Position numbers and translations under genes: made by a program. This document shows, in pieces, positions 1 to 7,085 of a stretch of 16,720 nucleotides of DNA. The notes under the pieces were generated by a model. It worked only from the letters and a program-made list of their open reading frames with translations, was not told where the DNA came from and made no database searches. This stretch comes from Methylococcaceae bacterium (GTDB lineage: Bacteria; Pseudomonadota; Gammaproteobacteria; Methylococcales; Methylomonadaceae): the NCBI GenBank assembly GCA_021647585.1, contig JAKIUK010000081.1, positions 1 through 16,720 on the forward strand. Reading direction: 5' to 3'. The first letter of the stretch is position 1. Every line of letters begins with the position of its first letter.

Positions 1-79
1 GACAGGCCGCCAATTCGTTACTGGCATACTCTACTTCCAATTTAACAGAGCCACATAGACACTTACCTTTACCTTTCAT
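1..79 (-). CDS. GFA-family (glutathione-dependent formaldehyde-activating-like) protein, partial, in integron cassette 2
   Basis: Only the first 26 codons lie in the window and the gene runs off the left edge. The translation begins MKGKGKCLCGSVKLEVEYAS and continues NELAAC. The CLCG motif followed by an alternating beta-strand pattern and a further Cys is the usual N-terminus of GFA/CENP-V-type zinc proteins, whose first Cys pair binds zinc. The ATG has a strong ribosome site (GGAGG, 84-88) four bases upstream. The gene starts about 45 bp after a cassette core site (GTTAGCT, 126 to 120 on the minus strand), so it is the second cassette of the array. GFA proteins are common integron cargo. 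The family is named for a proposed role in S-hydroxymethylglutathione formation, but most members are uncharacterised. The call rests on a short N-terminus. Confidence 0.6.
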   Translation of the reverse strand, partial: MKGKGKCLCGSVKLEVEYASNELAAC

Positions 80-119
80 AGATCCTCCAACCTTTGTAAT
101 GTGTGTGAAACTTAATATC

Positions 120-211
120 AGCTAACGACCGAATTCACTTGACGCAAAAAGCAGAGTGGAGCGCAGCGCAACGCCGCTTTTTGCGGTCAAGTGGAATGAT
201 TTGTTAGAAGC
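120..211 (-). other. attC recombination site (59-base element) of cassette 1
   Basis: On the minus strand this site starts with GCTTCTAAC (211 to 203) and ends with GTTAGCT (126 to 120). Between them lie two long complementary arms at 134-152 and 176-196. They pair over about 19 bp and leave two unpaired bases on one side, the imperfect hairpin with extrahelical bases that integron integrases recognise in single-stranded form. The TTCTAAC box is perfectly complementary over 9 bp to the GTTAGAAGC core at 681 to 673, as expected if both ends belong to one cassette that can circularise. The stop codon of the cassette gene lies inside the box. Confidence 0.88.
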
Positions 212-680
212 GTTCTTTGCCTGCACTTTTGGACTCCTTGGTAACATTATGTGGCGCACAATAGCCATAACCAGAAATATCATGGACTTTTCCCCTATCA
301 TCTTTGATTGCGACCGAAAGCTGAAAAAGACTTCCCCATGATGTAATTGGTATATGTTTCTTCGGAGGTTCTGGTTTAAAGTTAAGATGAATCTCCGCAG
401 ACACTACCCATGATTCAGAAATATCCTTGGAACGAAGATATTTATTAAGTTTTTCCTTATAGCCAGAAAGTAAGTTATTGAATTCACCGCATTTAGGTGA
501 CATTTTATCCTCAAGCAAGTTAATGCATACACCAGATGTTTGTTGTTTTTCTGCAAGCAAACAAAGCTTGCCGATGCCCCAATAGCCTGCAACATCGTTA
601 TTGCGACTTATGAATGATCCATACAGTCCTGCTGCTATATTTTTAAGTTCTTTTCTCCTAGCCATTATTTAAGCTTCTAA
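126..680 (-). mobile_element. Integron gene cassette 1 (first cassette of the array)
   Basis: The unit runs from the cut point in the core site G/TTAGAA next to the integrase to the cut point G/TTAGCT beyond its attC. It is about 555 bp long with a single gene read away from the integrase. The start codon comes 15 bp after the core site and the stop overlaps the attC box, the compact layout of mobile cassettes. Its own 5' core and 3' attC box match each other rather than the following junction (GTTAGCT), which belongs to cassette 2. Confidence 0.85.
204..665 (-). CDS. Hypothetical integron-cassette protein (153 aa)
   Basis: I do not recognise a family for this protein. It is a soluble-looking 153-residue protein with no signal peptide or membrane segment. 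The N-terminus is basic (MARRKELKNIAAGLYGSFIS). The middle is rich in Lys, Leu and Glu, and the C-terminal half has alternating hydrophobic residues around SWGSLFQLSVAI, suggesting beta strands. There are four Cys residues (35, 47, 59 and one near the C-terminus at GYGYCAPH). The gene fills cassette 1 almost completely: ATG 15 bp after the core site, no clear ribosome site, and TAA inside the attC box. It would be read from the Pc-like promoter near the integrase. Being first in the array, it should be the most strongly expressed cassette. Coding status is supported by the cassette architecture rather than by homology. Confidence 0.8.
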   Translation of the reverse strand: MARRKELKNIAAGLYGSFISRNNDVAGYWGIGKLCLLAEKQQTSGVCINLLEDKMSPKCGEFNNLLSGYKEKLNKYLRSKDISESWVVSAEIHLNFKPEPPKKHIPITSWGSLFQLSVAIKDDRGKVHDISGYGYCAPHNVTKESKSAGKERF

Positions 681-745
681 CAGTTTATTAGACAGAACTC
701 TATCATACTCTAAATACCCAGAATTCTTTCTATGTTCTTGTTGTG
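672..745 (-). other. attI, primary integron attachment site
   Basis: The core GTTAGAAGC reads on the minus strand at 681 to 673, between the divergent integrase gene (start 795) and the first cassette gene (start 665). attI sites lie here in all integrons with a divergent integrase. The core triplet end is clear. The upstream limit towards the integrase, where accessory integrase-binding sites sit, cannot be set by eye and 745 is approximate. Confidence 0.65.
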
Positions 746-747
746 CT

Positions 748-777
748 ATAGTATCACCTCTGTTTTAAAATCGTCAA
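748..777 (-). promoter_or_regulatory. Pc-like promoter driving the cassette array
   Basis: Read on the minus strand, TTGACG (777 to 772) is followed after 18 bp by TACTAT (753 to 748). These match the -35 and -10 sigma-70 hexamers at five of six and four of six positions. The promoter points into the attI core and cassette 1 and lies just upstream of the divergent integrase gene, a position known for Pc promoters. No CTG-N10-CAG LexA box was found in the 681-795 interval, so SOS control of the integrase is not evident from sequence. Confidence 0.6.
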
Positions 778-794
778 TATTCTGATTTTTTGCT

Positions 795-2195
795 ATGATT
801 AAACCTGACTGGGACCAGTTTTATACCATTTTACTGAAAAATAATGTCCCCCAAAAGCAGCATCATTATTATATAAAGCGAATAGAGCAACTATTGCTAT
901 TTATAAAAAATGATTGTTCTTATGGTCAAGAATATAATAGTGATACAGAAAATTTAATCACTCCTGAGTTTATTAGCCATTTTCTTCAGGATATAGACAG
1001 AAAGTTTGAATTGAGTTCTTGGCAGTTTCGTCAATTACTCCATGCTTTAAAACTTTTTTTGATTTCTCTTTATCATTTCTCTTGGGCAAAGGAGTTTGAT
1101 TGGGGTTACTGGCAGGATGCTGCTCAAAAATTACCGGATAATCATGCTACTGTAGCAAGAGATTATACTGAATTGCCTACACAATTCCATTCGCCTGAAC
1201 AGTCTGTCTCCAGCACTATTACTGAGTCTCAGCAAACTTTACTTGATAAGCTTGTTTATGTACTACGGGCAGGAAATTATGCTATTAGAACTGAAAAGAC
1301 TTATGCCGACTGGGTTCAGCGTTTTTTACAATTTAATAGTGGAGTGAGTATGTCCGAGCTTAATGATGACCATGCTCGTTTATATCTTGAATATCTGGCG
1401 GTAGAGCGTCGCGTCGCATCTAATACCCAATCAGTTGTTTTAAATGCATTGGTTTTTTTGTTTCGTAAGGTTTTAGATAGACCTTTAGATGTTTCTGGAT
1501 TCAAATTAGCTAATCGTCCGCGAAAATTACCCGTGGTGTTAACGACAGGAGAGATCCGTTCTTTGTTAGGCCAAATGAATGGACTTTATGGCTTACTCGC
1601 TGGTTTACAATATGGAACCGGTATGCGTTTAATGGAAGTGATACGGTTACGTGTACAGGATATTGATATTGGTTACCAACAAATTGTTATTCGCAATGCT
1701 AAAGGTAATAAAGATCGTTTGGTCCCTTTGCCGGAATGTTATCAAGCGCAGTTACTTGCACAAATCGAATCTGTTTCCGGTCTGCATGATCTGGCTTTAA
1801 AAAATGGTTATGGAGAGGTGTATTTGCCCGATGCTTTAAACCGAAAATATCCAAATGCAGCTAAAGAGTTACGTTGGCAGTATTTGTTTCCTGCTAGTCG
1901 CCTTTCTACTGACCCGCGTTCTGGAGCCGTTCGTAGGCATCATATTCATGAAACAAGTTTACAGAAAAAAATTAAACAGGCGACCACTCAGGCTCGCATT
2001 TTAAAACGTGTTAGTTCCCATACTTTACGCCATTCTTTTGCCACTCATTTATTAGAAAATGGGTATGATATTCGAACTGTTCAGGAGTTGTTAGGACATT
2101 CTGATGTATCGACAACGATGATTTATACTCATGTTATGAATAAACCTGGTTTAGCTGTTCGTTCACCTGCAGATTTAATTAATTTAGAATCCTAA
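795..2195 (+). CDS. intI: Integron integrase IntI, long form with N-terminal extension
   Basis: Tyrosine recombinase that inserts and excises gene cassettes at attI and attC. The catalytic set is complete: Arg278, Lys303, His409-x-x-Arg412, His435 and nucleophile Tyr444. The spacing between Arg278, His409, His435 and Tyr444 is the same as in class 1 IntI1. The integron-specific insertion with LPDALNRKYP (about 343-368) and the FPAS and STDPRSG blocks is present, which separates IntI from XerC/D. Residues 150-230 form the core-binding domain. The protein is 466 aa against about 337 for IntI1 because of about 132 extra N-terminal residues. Those contain a helical stretch (about 20-95) that looks like a second, diverged core-binding domain. 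The ATG at 795 has no clear ribosome site. The gene is divergent from the cassette array and convergent with uvrD. It appears intact. Confidence 0.95.
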   Translation: MIKPDWDQFYTILLKNNVPQKQHHYYIKRIEQLLLFIKNDCSYGQEYNSDTENLITPEFISHFLQDIDRKFELSSWQFRQLLHALKLFLISLYHFSWAKEFDWGYWQDAAQKLPDNHATVARDYTELPTQFHSPEQSVSSTITESQQTLLDKLVYVLRAGNYAIRTEKTYADWVQRFLQFNSGVSMSELNDDHARLYLEYLAVERRVASNTQSVVLNALVFLFRKVLDRPLDVSGFKLANRPRKLPVVLTTGEIRSLLGQMNGLYGLLAGLQYGTGMRLMEVIRLRVQDIDIGYQQIVIRNAKGNKDRLVPLPECYQAQLLAQIESVSGLHDLALKNGYGEVYLPDALNRKYPNAAKELRWQYLFPASRLSTDPRSGAVRRHHIHETSLQKKIKQATTQARILKRVSSHTLRHSFATHLLENGYDIRTVQELLGHSDVSTTMIYTHVMNKPGLAVRSPADLINLES

Positions 2196-2243
2196 AAAAT
2201 CGGGTTAATATTTAGTTAATAATCATCCGATAAAAACATAGCT

Positions 2244-4415
2244 CTAAGGCAAAACATCCAACTTCGCATAAGACAACATTAGCCACTTTAAACCCACCTC
2301 ACGAAAATTAATCTGCACTCTTTCCTGTGCTCCCTCGCCCTCCATTTGTAGAACCACGCCTTCTCCAAATTTTATATGCTTCACTCGCTGACCTAGCTTA
2401 TATGTTCCTGTCTGCTGTAGTGATGCCGATTTTCGCTTGGTTGCAGTGACAGGACGACTCACATTCGCACGAATTCTAATTTCCTGGATAAATTCGGCAG
2501 GAATTTCCTTTAAGAATCGCGAAGGCCTAGGATAGGTTTCTTTGCCATATAAACGCCTGGACTCCGCATGGGTTATATACAACTGATCCATTGCCCTTGT
2601 TATTCCCACATAACAAAGCCTTCGTTCCTCTTCCAGTCTGCCAATATCATCTGTTGATTGTTGCGATGGAAACAAACCTTCTTCCAGTCCTACTAAAAAG
2701 ACCAGTTTAAATTCCAGACCTTTGGCTGAATGTAGCGTCATTAGCTGCACACAGTCTTCATAATTATCGCCTTGCATTTCGCCGGCTTCCAGTGCAGCAT
2801 AGGCTAAAAACATATCTAATTCATTCAGACTTTCTTCATTGTCTTCATCATAGTCAAATAAACGCGCAGCATTAACCAGTTCTTCCAGGTTTTCTATTCT
2901 GGCCTCGCCTTTTTCTCCTTTTTCTTTTTTATAAAGTTCTATCAATCCACTCTTTTCAACAATAAATTTAACTTTGTCAAATAGCTCTTTTTCATCAAAG
3001 TCCTCACCCAGTCGTTTAACCAGATCAAGAAATCCTTTTAATGCATTGGTTGCACGCGCTGACAAACTGTTCTGGTTAATAAGCTTTATAGCTGCCTGCC
3101 ATAGCGATAATTCAAGGTCTCTGGCGATTATGCGTATAGCATCAATTGTTTTGGCACCAATACCACGTGTTGGCGTATTAATCACTCGTTCAAATGATGC
3201 ATCATCATTATGATTTGATAGTATGCGCAAATAAGCCAAGGCATTTTTTATCTCCATGCGTTCAAAAAAACGCAAACCGCCATAGACCCGATAGGGAGTG
3301 CCTGTGGTCATTAGTTTTTCTTCAAACTGCCTTGATTGAGCATTGGAACGGTACAATATAGCAACATCCTGACGCAATCCCCCATCATTCACCCACTGCC
3401 TGATCTTTTCAACAACAAAGTATGCTTCATCCTGTTCATTAAAAGCAGTATATAAAGAAATCAGTTCACCATCACCGGAGTCAGTCCACAATTCTTTACC
3501 CATCCGCGAGTCATTTTTGTCAATCAATGCGTTAGCTGACTTAAGAATATTACCTGTAGAGCGGTAATTCTGTTCTAACTTTATAAGCTGATGATTAGGA
3601 TAGTGCGACTGAAAATTTTGTAAATTCTCAATTTTTGCACCACGCCAACCATAAATGGATTGGTCATCATCCCCCACTACAAATAAATTATCCTTACCTT
3701 CCGTTAATAAACGTAACCAGGCATACTGAATAGTATTGGTATCCTGAAATTCATCCACATGAACTTGCTTGAACCTGTCCTGATAGAACTGTAATAAATC
3801 TTCATTATCGCGTAATAATTCATGAGCCCTGAGTAACAGTTCGGCAAAATCTACTAAACCTGAGCGGTCACAGATTGCTTCATAAGCTTTATATAGCACC
3901 AACATCTGCCGTTGATACAAGTCGCCTGACTCAACCATATGCCTTGCTCTTATACCTTCATCCTTTTGTGCATTGATAAACCACATAACCTGCTTTGGCG
4001 GCCATTTTGAATCATCTATATTAAGGCTTTTTATCAACCGTTTTATAACCCTTAGCTGATCATCAGAATCCATCACTTGAAAAGTATCGGGTAATTTTGC
4101 CTGCTTGGCATGCCGCCTTAATAAACGATGAGCCAAACCATGAAATGTACCGATCCACATGGATTGCGCAGAAATATTTAATAAATCTTCCACCCGTCCA
4201 CGCATTTCTTTTGCTGCTTTGTTGGTAAAAGTCACCGCCAAAATATTATGAATAGACAAGCCTTCGACCTCTATCTGCCAGGCAATTCTATGCACCAGAA
4301 CACGCGTTTTCCCACTACCCGCACCAGCCAAAACCAACATTGATTGAGAGGGCGCAGAGACAGCTAAACGCTGGGCATCATTTAAAGAGTCGATTAAAGA
4401 AATTTTATTATCCAT
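2244..4415 (-). CDS. uvrD: DNA helicase II UvrD
   Basis: Superfamily 1A 3'-5' DNA helicase acting in nucleotide excision repair and mismatch repair. All motifs are visible in order: Q-motif Gln15, Walker A AGAGSGKT (30-37), motif Ia TFTNKAAKEMR, motif II DEFQDT, motif III GDDDQSIYGWRGA, motif IV EQNYRS, motif V LMTLHSAKGLEF and motif VI EEERRLCYVGITRA. The C-terminus (YKLGQRVKHIKFGEGVV and following) is the Tudor-like tail of UvrD that binds RNA polymerase in enterobacteria. At 723 aa it matches E. coli UvrD (720) over its whole length and is separated from PcrA and Rep by this tail and by motif detail. It is transcribed alone and ends 48 bp from the convergent intI. An SOS box could not be confirmed upstream. 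Confidence 0.97.
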   Translation of the reverse strand: MDNKISLIDSLNDAQRLAVSAPSQSMLVLAGAGSGKTRVLVHRIAWQIEVEGLSIHNILAVTFTNKAAKEMRGRVEDLLNISAQSMWIGTFHGLAHRLLRRHAKQAKLPDTFQVMDSDDQLRVIKRLIKSLNIDDSKWPPKQVMWFINAQKDEGIRARHMVESGDLYQRQMLVLYKAYEAICDRSGLVDFAELLLRAHELLRDNEDLLQFYQDRFKQVHVDEFQDTNTIQYAWLRLLTEGKDNLFVVGDDDQSIYGWRGAKIENLQNFQSHYPNHQLIKLEQNYRSTGNILKSANALIDKNDSRMGKELWTDSGDGELISLYTAFNEQDEAYFVVEKIRQWVNDGGLRQDVAILYRSNAQSRQFEEKLMTTGTPYRVYGGLRFFERMEIKNALAYLRILSNHNDDASFERVINTPTRGIGAKTIDAIRIIARDLELSLWQAAIKLINQNSLSARATNALKGFLDLVKRLGEDFDEKELFDKVKFIVEKSGLIELYKKEKGEKGEARIENLEELVNAARLFDYDEDNEESLNELDMFLAYAALEAGEMQGDNYEDCVQLMTLHSAKGLEFKLVFLVGLEEGLFPSQQSTDDIGRLEEERRLCYVGITRAMDQLYITHAESRRLYGKETYPRPSRFLKEIPAEFIQEIRIRANVSRPVTATKRKSASLQQTGTYKLGQRVKHIKFGEGVVLQMEGEGAQERVQINFREVGLKWLMLSYAKLDVLP

Positions 4416-4633
4416 TTATTATCGCTTGCACATTTCTGGAAGCTGTGTATATTTGATCAGGCTAAGTAACGTGACAGTATAATATAAGTAACTGAATTAA
4501 GTTTGAAACTCATAAGTGTATTAATTAAAAAAATACTAAAAATACCTAATAAGTGAATTACTATCCTTTAGTATATTATTTCAACCACGTTACAAATAAA
4601 GGCACCCATTACGGGAATTATAACAACAAAAAA

Positions 4634-4642
4634 AGAGGTGGA
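4634..4642 (+). promoter_or_regulatory. Strong ribosome binding site of the DUF2892 gene
   Basis: AGAGGTGGA lies 5 bp before the ATG at 4648 and fixes that start. The same nine bases recur at 4990-4998 in front of an ATA codon at identical spacing. Confidence 0.75.
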
Positions 4643-4647
4643 GAAAA

Positions 4648-4881
4648 ATGAGTTTTGATTATAAAAAATTAACTAACTTTGAAGTCAATGTAGGTGAAAA
4701 GGAAACAAAAATACGTCTGATTGCTGGTGCAGTACTGTTAACTGCGTCCCTATTTATGGCTAGTATTATCTTACTAATTCTTGGGCTGGTATTGGTTGCG
4801 ACTGGTTACACTCGCGTTTGTCCTGCCTATTCAGCGATGGATAAAAGTACTTGTGAAACTGAATCTTCAGCAGAAGAATAA
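4648..4881 (+). CDS. DUF2892 (YgaP transmembrane-like) small inner-membrane protein
   Basis: A 77-residue protein with the DUF2892 pattern. It has an N-terminal NVGEKETKIRLIAG block (14-27), two closely spaced membrane segments (about 24-38 and 40-52), and then TGYTRVCPAYSAMDKSTC, where two Cys residues (58 and 68) flank a short loop. Families of this type often sit beside or are fused to rhodanese domains (YgaP). No rhodanese domain is present here and the role is unknown. The Cys pair suggests a metal or sulfur-linked function, but that is inference. The ATG follows a very good ribosome site. The gene stands alone, divergent from uvrD, and ends at a small hairpin. Confidence 0.85.
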   Translation: MSFDYKKLTNFEVNVGEKETKIRLIAGAVLLTASLFMASIILLILGLVLVATGYTRVCPAYSAMDKSTCETESSAEE

Positions 4882-4890
4882 AACCATCGA

Positions 4891-4910
4891 AAAATACAAG
4901 GACGTATTTT
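4891..4910 (+). terminator. Possible weak terminator hairpin after the DUF2892 gene
   Basis: AAAATAC and GTATTTT form a perfect 7-bp stem with a 6-base loop (AAGGAC), starting 10 bp after the stop codon. The T run lies in the stem itself and the stem is poor in GC, so intrinsic termination would be weak. Confidence 0.3.
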
Positions 4911-5096
4911 CTACTATATCTAGAACTATTGTTTTTTATGTACAACTATCAATATGTAGTCTATAAAAAAGACTAAAAATCAGACTTAGAGAGGTGGAAA
5001 TAAATAATCATCCAAATATCATGCAGAATTTTTCAATATAAACATTTAGAACTCAACTTGCCCCATCGTAACTCTAATTCTTGACATCTGTTTAAA

Positions 5097-6401
5097 GTGA
5101 CAAAGATATTTCCCATACCTGATAATCACCCACAGCGCTTTAAACTGCATAATGAAGTTCATGCGCGTGCACCCGTTATTCTAAAACTACCGGTAATAAG
5201 TACTTTTCTGGCGTTGACGCTGAACAATGAAGAAAAAAAACTGGAGAGGGCTCACATAACCAGATTATGTGAAAGATATAATATATCGCCCCCGAAAGGA
5301 GATTCATCGCATTTTAGTGCAACAATGGACTCTTTCAAAATTCGCTGGGAACAACATGCTGAGTTTAGTACCTATTCCTTTTATGTTCAGACCAGCACGG
5401 AACACCCTTTTGCAAAACTGGCGCTGGAGCATGTCCCTGTTGACTGGCTAGACTATTTGCCAGGTAAAATTATCGTTGCAGCACATGCTTCTATCATTGA
5501 AGCCAGTATCCCTTCAGTATCAAGTGCAGAATCCATTTCGGCCTTTTTTTCCGGCAACCCTATAGTCGGAGCAGAAGTAACAGGTGGCGCAGCTCGTGCT
5601 TTTACCGATTTTAAAATACATGCCGATGGTTTTAGTCGGTTTCTGATTCTGAACTACCATTTAAAATCGGGCCAGGCGGGCCGTTTATTACAGCGCTTAT
5701 TTGAAATTGAAGTTTATCGCGTCATGGCATTACTGGCCTTCCCTATAGCCAAACAACTGACACCTGGGCTAAACGAAGGAGATAAACAACTGCTCTCAAT
5801 CACTACAGCAATGGCAACATCCGATAGTAATGATGGTGAATTACTGGATGAATTAACCACACTTGCTGCTGAAGTGGAAAACAACATTTCTACCCATCAA
5901 TATCGCTTTGCTGCAGCCAGTGCTTATTATAAACTGGTTGAACAACGTATAGACGATCTAAGAGAAGTTCGCATTCAGGGCATCCAGACTATTGGGGAGT
6001 TCATGAACAGACGTCTGGAGCCGGCCTTTAGCACTTGCACGGCAACTTCCAAACGTTTTACCTTGTTATCAAAACGTATCAGTAATGCAGGACAACTTTT
6101 ACGCACTCGTGTTGATATTACCATTGAACGCCAAAACCAGGCATTGCTGACCTCGATGGATTTGCGGGCAAAAATGCAATTACGGCTACAGGAAACTGTA
6201 GAAGGTCTGTCTATTGTTGCCATAACCAGCTATGTTGTCGGCCTTATTGGGTTGATCGCAAAAGCAGCGAACACCACTGACTGGGTTAATGTAAAGCCGA
6301 TACTGGTAACCGGCTTATCCATCCCTGTGGTATTACTTATTGTTGCTCTGGGTGTCAGACGTATACATAAAAAAATTCTTACTGGCAATGAAGATAGTTA
6401 A
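5097..6401 (+). CDS. DUF3422 family membrane protein
   Basis: A 434-residue protein that begins with the family hallmark HPQRFKLHNEVHARAP (10-25). A large soluble domain follows, then a long helical stretch (about 240-370) with RIDDLREVRIQGIQTIGEF. Two C-terminal membrane segments lie at about 375-395 and 403-420, ending in a basic tail (RRIHKKI). DUF3422 proteins are conserved in proteobacteria; the function is not established. The start is GTG at 5097, with an in-frame TGA at 5082 upstream, so no longer form exists. The family motif begins only ten residues in, which supports this start although no good ribosome site is visible. It stands alone, 215 bp after the DUF2892 gene. Confidence 0.9.
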   Translation: MTKIFPIPDNHPQRFKLHNEVHARAPVILKLPVISTFLALTLNNEEKKLERAHITRLCERYNISPPKGDSSHFSATMDSFKIRWEQHAEFSTYSFYVQTSTEHPFAKLALEHVPVDWLDYLPGKIIVAAHASIIEASIPSVSSAESISAFFSGNPIVGAEVTGGAARAFTDFKIHADGFSRFLILNYHLKSGQAGRLLQRLFEIEVYRVMALLAFPIAKQLTPGLNEGDKQLLSITTAMATSDSNDGELLDELTTLAAEVENNISTHQYRFAAASAYYKLVEQRIDDLREVRIQGIQTIGEFMNRRLEPAFSTCTATSKRFTLLSKRISNAGQLLRTRVDITIERQNQALLTSMDLRAKMQLRLQETVEGLSIVAITSYVVGLIGLIAKAANTTDWVNVKPILVTGLSIPVVLLIVALGVRRIHKKILTGNEDS

Positions 6402-6411
6402 TATTGACTAA

Positions 6412-6566
6412 GAAACGCGCATGGAATAAATTGAGTGTAATTGGCGAAGTATTTTTGTTCGTATTCAAAGCTTATAAATAGGAGCATAGCAGGCTACGTT
6501 ATTTCTATAACGAAGAAGACGGACAAAAAGACTAGACAATTATTCAAGTTCTTCCATACACGTTCC
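6412..6566. repeat. 155-bp imperfect palindrome with about 50-bp arms
   Basis: The left arm (from about 6412 to 6465) and the reverse complement of the right arm (6566 back to about 6518) share blocks such as ATGGAA, AATTG and TTTTTGT-CGT in the same order, with scattered mismatches and small gaps. Pairing continues weakly inward (TTATA-AATA against the reverse complement of the right-arm sequence near 6500-6515). The centre carries the mini-hairpin TAGC-A-GGCTA. The whole can fold as one long hairpin on either strand. It begins 10 bp after the DUF3422 stop codon. A dispersed MITE-like repeat or a structured transcript end are both possible. Confidence 0.65.
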
Positions 6567-6587
6567 TCATTCCACCTAGTCACATTT

Positions 6588-6730
6588 GAATAGATACTAT
6601 CCAAAAGTATCTTCGTAGGGTGCGTTGTACGCACCTTTTCGACAATGGAAGGATAAAAAATAATTTTGGTGCGTGCAACGCACCCTACATTTGTATTCTG
6701 ACACAGTAGAACTAAGGACAGTATCTATTC
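6588..6730. repeat. 143-bp nested inverted repeat, REPIN/MITE-like
   Basis: The inner arms at 6615-6635 and 6668-6688 are 21-bp inverted copies with one mismatch, each starting from outside with GTAGGGTGCGTTG. Each arm also contains its own short palindrome (GGTGCG with CGCACC). Outer arms at 6588-6602 and 6716-6730 are 15-bp inverted copies with one mismatch (GAATAGATACTATCC against GAATAGATACTGTCC). The pair of inverted GTAGGGTGCG units resembles the REP-doublet (REPIN) organisation mobilised by RAYT transposases in other bacteria. No transposase lies in the window. Confidence 0.75.
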
Positions 6731-7085
6731 TCAATACAAAAAAAATACAAACAAACTACAGCTTGCAAATTTTTTCCATTCTGTTTTTCAACATGGCTGC
6801 CAACAAAGCAGATAAAAACGCCTTACAACATCTGTATTCCCTCCATTTCTGACGGACAGATGCTGCCTCTAAGGCCACTAGTACACCGTTCATATTATAT
6901 AAACGGGGATATTGTAGAGTGAACTTCGATCCGCAATATTCAACAAAGGAGCTACCCTTTGCCACTCAAGGCGAACTAATATCCACTCTACAAGTTATAC
7001 TTGTCAAAATAATACGGACGATGTACTCACACCATCACCATTTGTTGAGGGACAAATAGCAAGCAGTGAATGGCTCTACAATTGA

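Larger units (their letters stand above)
6402..7085. other. Gene-free, repeat-rich intergenic interval (684 bp)
   Basis: No convincing gene was found between the DUF3422 gene and fxsA. The left half holds a 155-bp imperfect palindrome and a 143-bp nested inverted repeat, described separately. The right half (6731-7085) has a short inverted pair, TTGTAGAGTG at 6912-6921 and CACTCTACAA at 6984-6993. It also holds a 69-codon minus-strand reading frame (6756-6965) that starts with GTG, lacks a ribosome site and resembles nothing I know. The interval collects mobile or structural repeats. Confidence 0.7.

Noticed and set aside
2196..2243. Possible bidirectional terminator between intI and uvrD (ATCGG and CCGAT arms)
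   Set aside because: Only a 5-bp stem with a long AT-rich loop, too weak to call.
4443..4460. CTG...CAG inverted motif upstream of uvrD that resembles an SOS box
   Set aside because: The spacing between CTG and CAG is 12 bases, not the 10 required for a LexA site, and the inner sequence is not palindromic.
5269..5451. 60-codon frame inside the DUF3422 gene
   Set aside because: Out-of-frame shadow of a clearly conserved gene.
6756..6965. 69-codon minus-strand reading frame between the repeats and fxsA
   Set aside because: GTG start with no ribosome site, no recognisable family, and unusual composition. Not supported as a gene.
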